Shown here piece after piece: positions 6,600 to 6,849 of a DNA stretch of 6,849 nucleotides. How positions within the stretch are numbered: position 1 is the first letter of the stretch; every line of letters starts with the position of its first letter. The stretch is from Helicobacteraceae bacterium. Lineage in GTDB: Bacteria; Campylobacterota; Campylobacteria; Campylobacterales; SZUA-545. The position numbers were made by a program, and so were the translations under genes. The notes beneath the pieces were generated by a model. It saw nothing but the letters and a program-made list of their open reading frames with translations. It did no database searches and had not been told where the DNA came from. The stretch is taken from contig JAITEA010000011.1 in the NCBI GenBank assembly GCA_031282285.1, positions 1 through 6,849 on the forward strand, in the 5' to 3' direction.

Positions 6600-6605
6600 C
6601 TCCTT
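6600..6605 (-). promoter_or_regulatory. Ribosome binding site of the sulfide oxidoreductase gene, within a hairpin
   Basis: AAGGAG on the - strand lies 5 nt from the ATG at 6594 and decides that start. Five of its six bases fall in the 3' arm of the hairpin at 6601-6625, so access may be regulated. Confidence 0.75.
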
Positions 6606-6625
6606 TGCTTGTGAATTGCAAAGGA
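6601..6625 (-). repeat. 8-bp inverted repeat (RBS-sequestering hairpin candidate)
   Basis: On the - strand TCCTTTGC and GCAAAGGA pair perfectly over 8 bp around a 9-nt loop (6609-6617). The second arm contains the Shine-Dalgarno bases of the sulfide oxidoreductase gene. In RNA it could shut off translation; in DNA it could be a dyad operator. Pairing is seen directly; the role is inferred. Confidence 0.5.
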
Positions 6626-6650
6626 TAAACTACTACTTTTTTCCTTTAAG

Positions 6651-6668
6651 TATTCTTAAAAAAGAATA
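6651..6668. promoter_or_regulatory. Inverted repeat, candidate operator
   Basis: TATTCTT at 6651-6657 and AAGAATA at 6662-6668 form a perfect 7-bp dyad with a 4-A spacer. The right arm covers the predicted - strand -10 box (6663-6668), a position where a bound repressor would block transcription of the sulfide oxidoreductase operon. The regulator is unknown. Confidence 0.45.
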
Positions 6669-6691
6669 AATACGGCGGCTAAAACTTGCAA
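6663..6691 (-). promoter_or_regulatory. Candidate sigma70-type promoter for the five-gene operon
   Basis: On the - strand TTGCAA (6691-6686) serves as -35 and TATTCT (6668-6663) as -10, with 17 bp between. Transcription would begin near 6656 and leave a leader of about 60 nt that includes the RBS hairpin. No other promoter is needed, since the downstream genes are separated by 11 nt or less. Confidence 0.45.
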
Positions 6692-6714
6692 AAATATAGA
6701 AATTGTAATACAAT
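6686..6714 (+). promoter_or_regulatory. Candidate sigma70-type promoter for the divergent secreted protein gene
   Basis: TTGCAA (6686-6691) and TACAAT (6709-6714) are separated by 17 bp. Transcription would start near 6721, giving a leader of about 25 nt with a strong RBS. The -35 hexamer is the same palindromic TTGCAA used in the opposite direction. Confidence 0.5.
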
Positions 6715-6745
6715 AACGCCCTAAACCCACAGAGGAGGAGTAAAG

Positions 6746-6849
6746 ATGAGCAAGATCATCGTCGCTTTGGCGGCTATATGGCTTACGGCGCTCGCGGCTT
6801 TCGCCGACGGCAACGCCGATACGGGGCAGCGCGTCTATCTAAAGATGCT
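6746..6849 (+). CDS. Secreted protein, possibly a small cytochrome c (5' end only)
   Basis: Only 34 residues are inside the window. The start ATG at 6746 has AGGAG 5 nt upstream, within a longer GAGGAGGAG run. Residues 1-20 form a typical Sec signal peptide with likely cleavage after AFA. The mature start DGNADTGQRVYLKM resembles the G-x-x-Y-type first helix of many small c-type cytochromes, but the CxxCH heme motif would lie beyond the edge, so the class is unproven. It is transcribed away from the sulfide oxidoreductase operon from a shared control region, which fits a periplasmic electron-carrier partner. Confidence 0.6.
   Translation, partial: MSKIIVALAAIWLTALAAFADGNADTGQRVYLKM

Noticed and set aside
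1..6849. CRISPR array, tRNA, rRNA or insertion sequence
   Set aside because: No regularly spaced direct repeats, no cloverleaf or rRNA-like sequence and no transposase or terminal inverted repeats were seen by eye on either strand.

Overview
The window most likely comes from a member of the Campylobacterota (Epsilonproteobacteria). The main clue is a 456-residue outer-membrane protein that resembles the DUF3373 family I associate with that phylum, next to sulfur and respiratory redox genes. The fairly high G+C of the main operon is unusual for the phylum, so the assignment is an inference.

Left part (1-1622, + strand): the 3' end of an McrB-type AAA+ GTPase gene, truncated by the window edge, and a complete mcrC that overlaps it by 8 bp. 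Together they form a McrBC-type restriction system directed at modified DNA. This block is almost free of GATC (2 sites), while the rest of the window is crowded with it, which suggests a separate origin for the defence genes.

Junction (1623-1918): no intact gene. On the - strand it carries a short decayed copy of part of the iron-sulfur protein gene found 1 kb to the right, plus a 14-bp palindrome and a weak terminator-like hairpin.

Main operon (6594 down to 1919, - strand): five tightly packed genes. In transcription order they encode a Tat-exported type II sulfide:quinone oxidoreductase, a DUF3373-like outer-membrane beta-barrel, a small DUF2892-like membrane protein with a cysteine-rich tail, a Tat-exported ferredoxin-like protein with four cysteine motifs and a C-terminal membrane anchor, and a formate-dehydrogenase-gamma-type diheme cytochrome b. 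Gaps are 9, 11 and 8 nt, then an 8-nt overlap. The last two genes look like the electron-transfer subunits of a membrane molybdoenzyme, but no catalytic subunit is present. The position that would hold it is effectively occupied by the flavoprotein and envelope genes. The inference is a periplasm-facing sulfide or polysulfide electron-transfer module feeding the quinone pool.

Right edge (6595-6849): a compact divergent control region. It has back-to-back promoter candidates that share a palindromic -35 hexamer, an inverted repeat over the - strand -10 box, and a hairpin that hides the ribosome binding site of the sulfide oxidoreductase gene. A + strand gene begins at 6746. It encodes a secreted protein, possibly a small cytochrome c, but only 34 residues are in the window.
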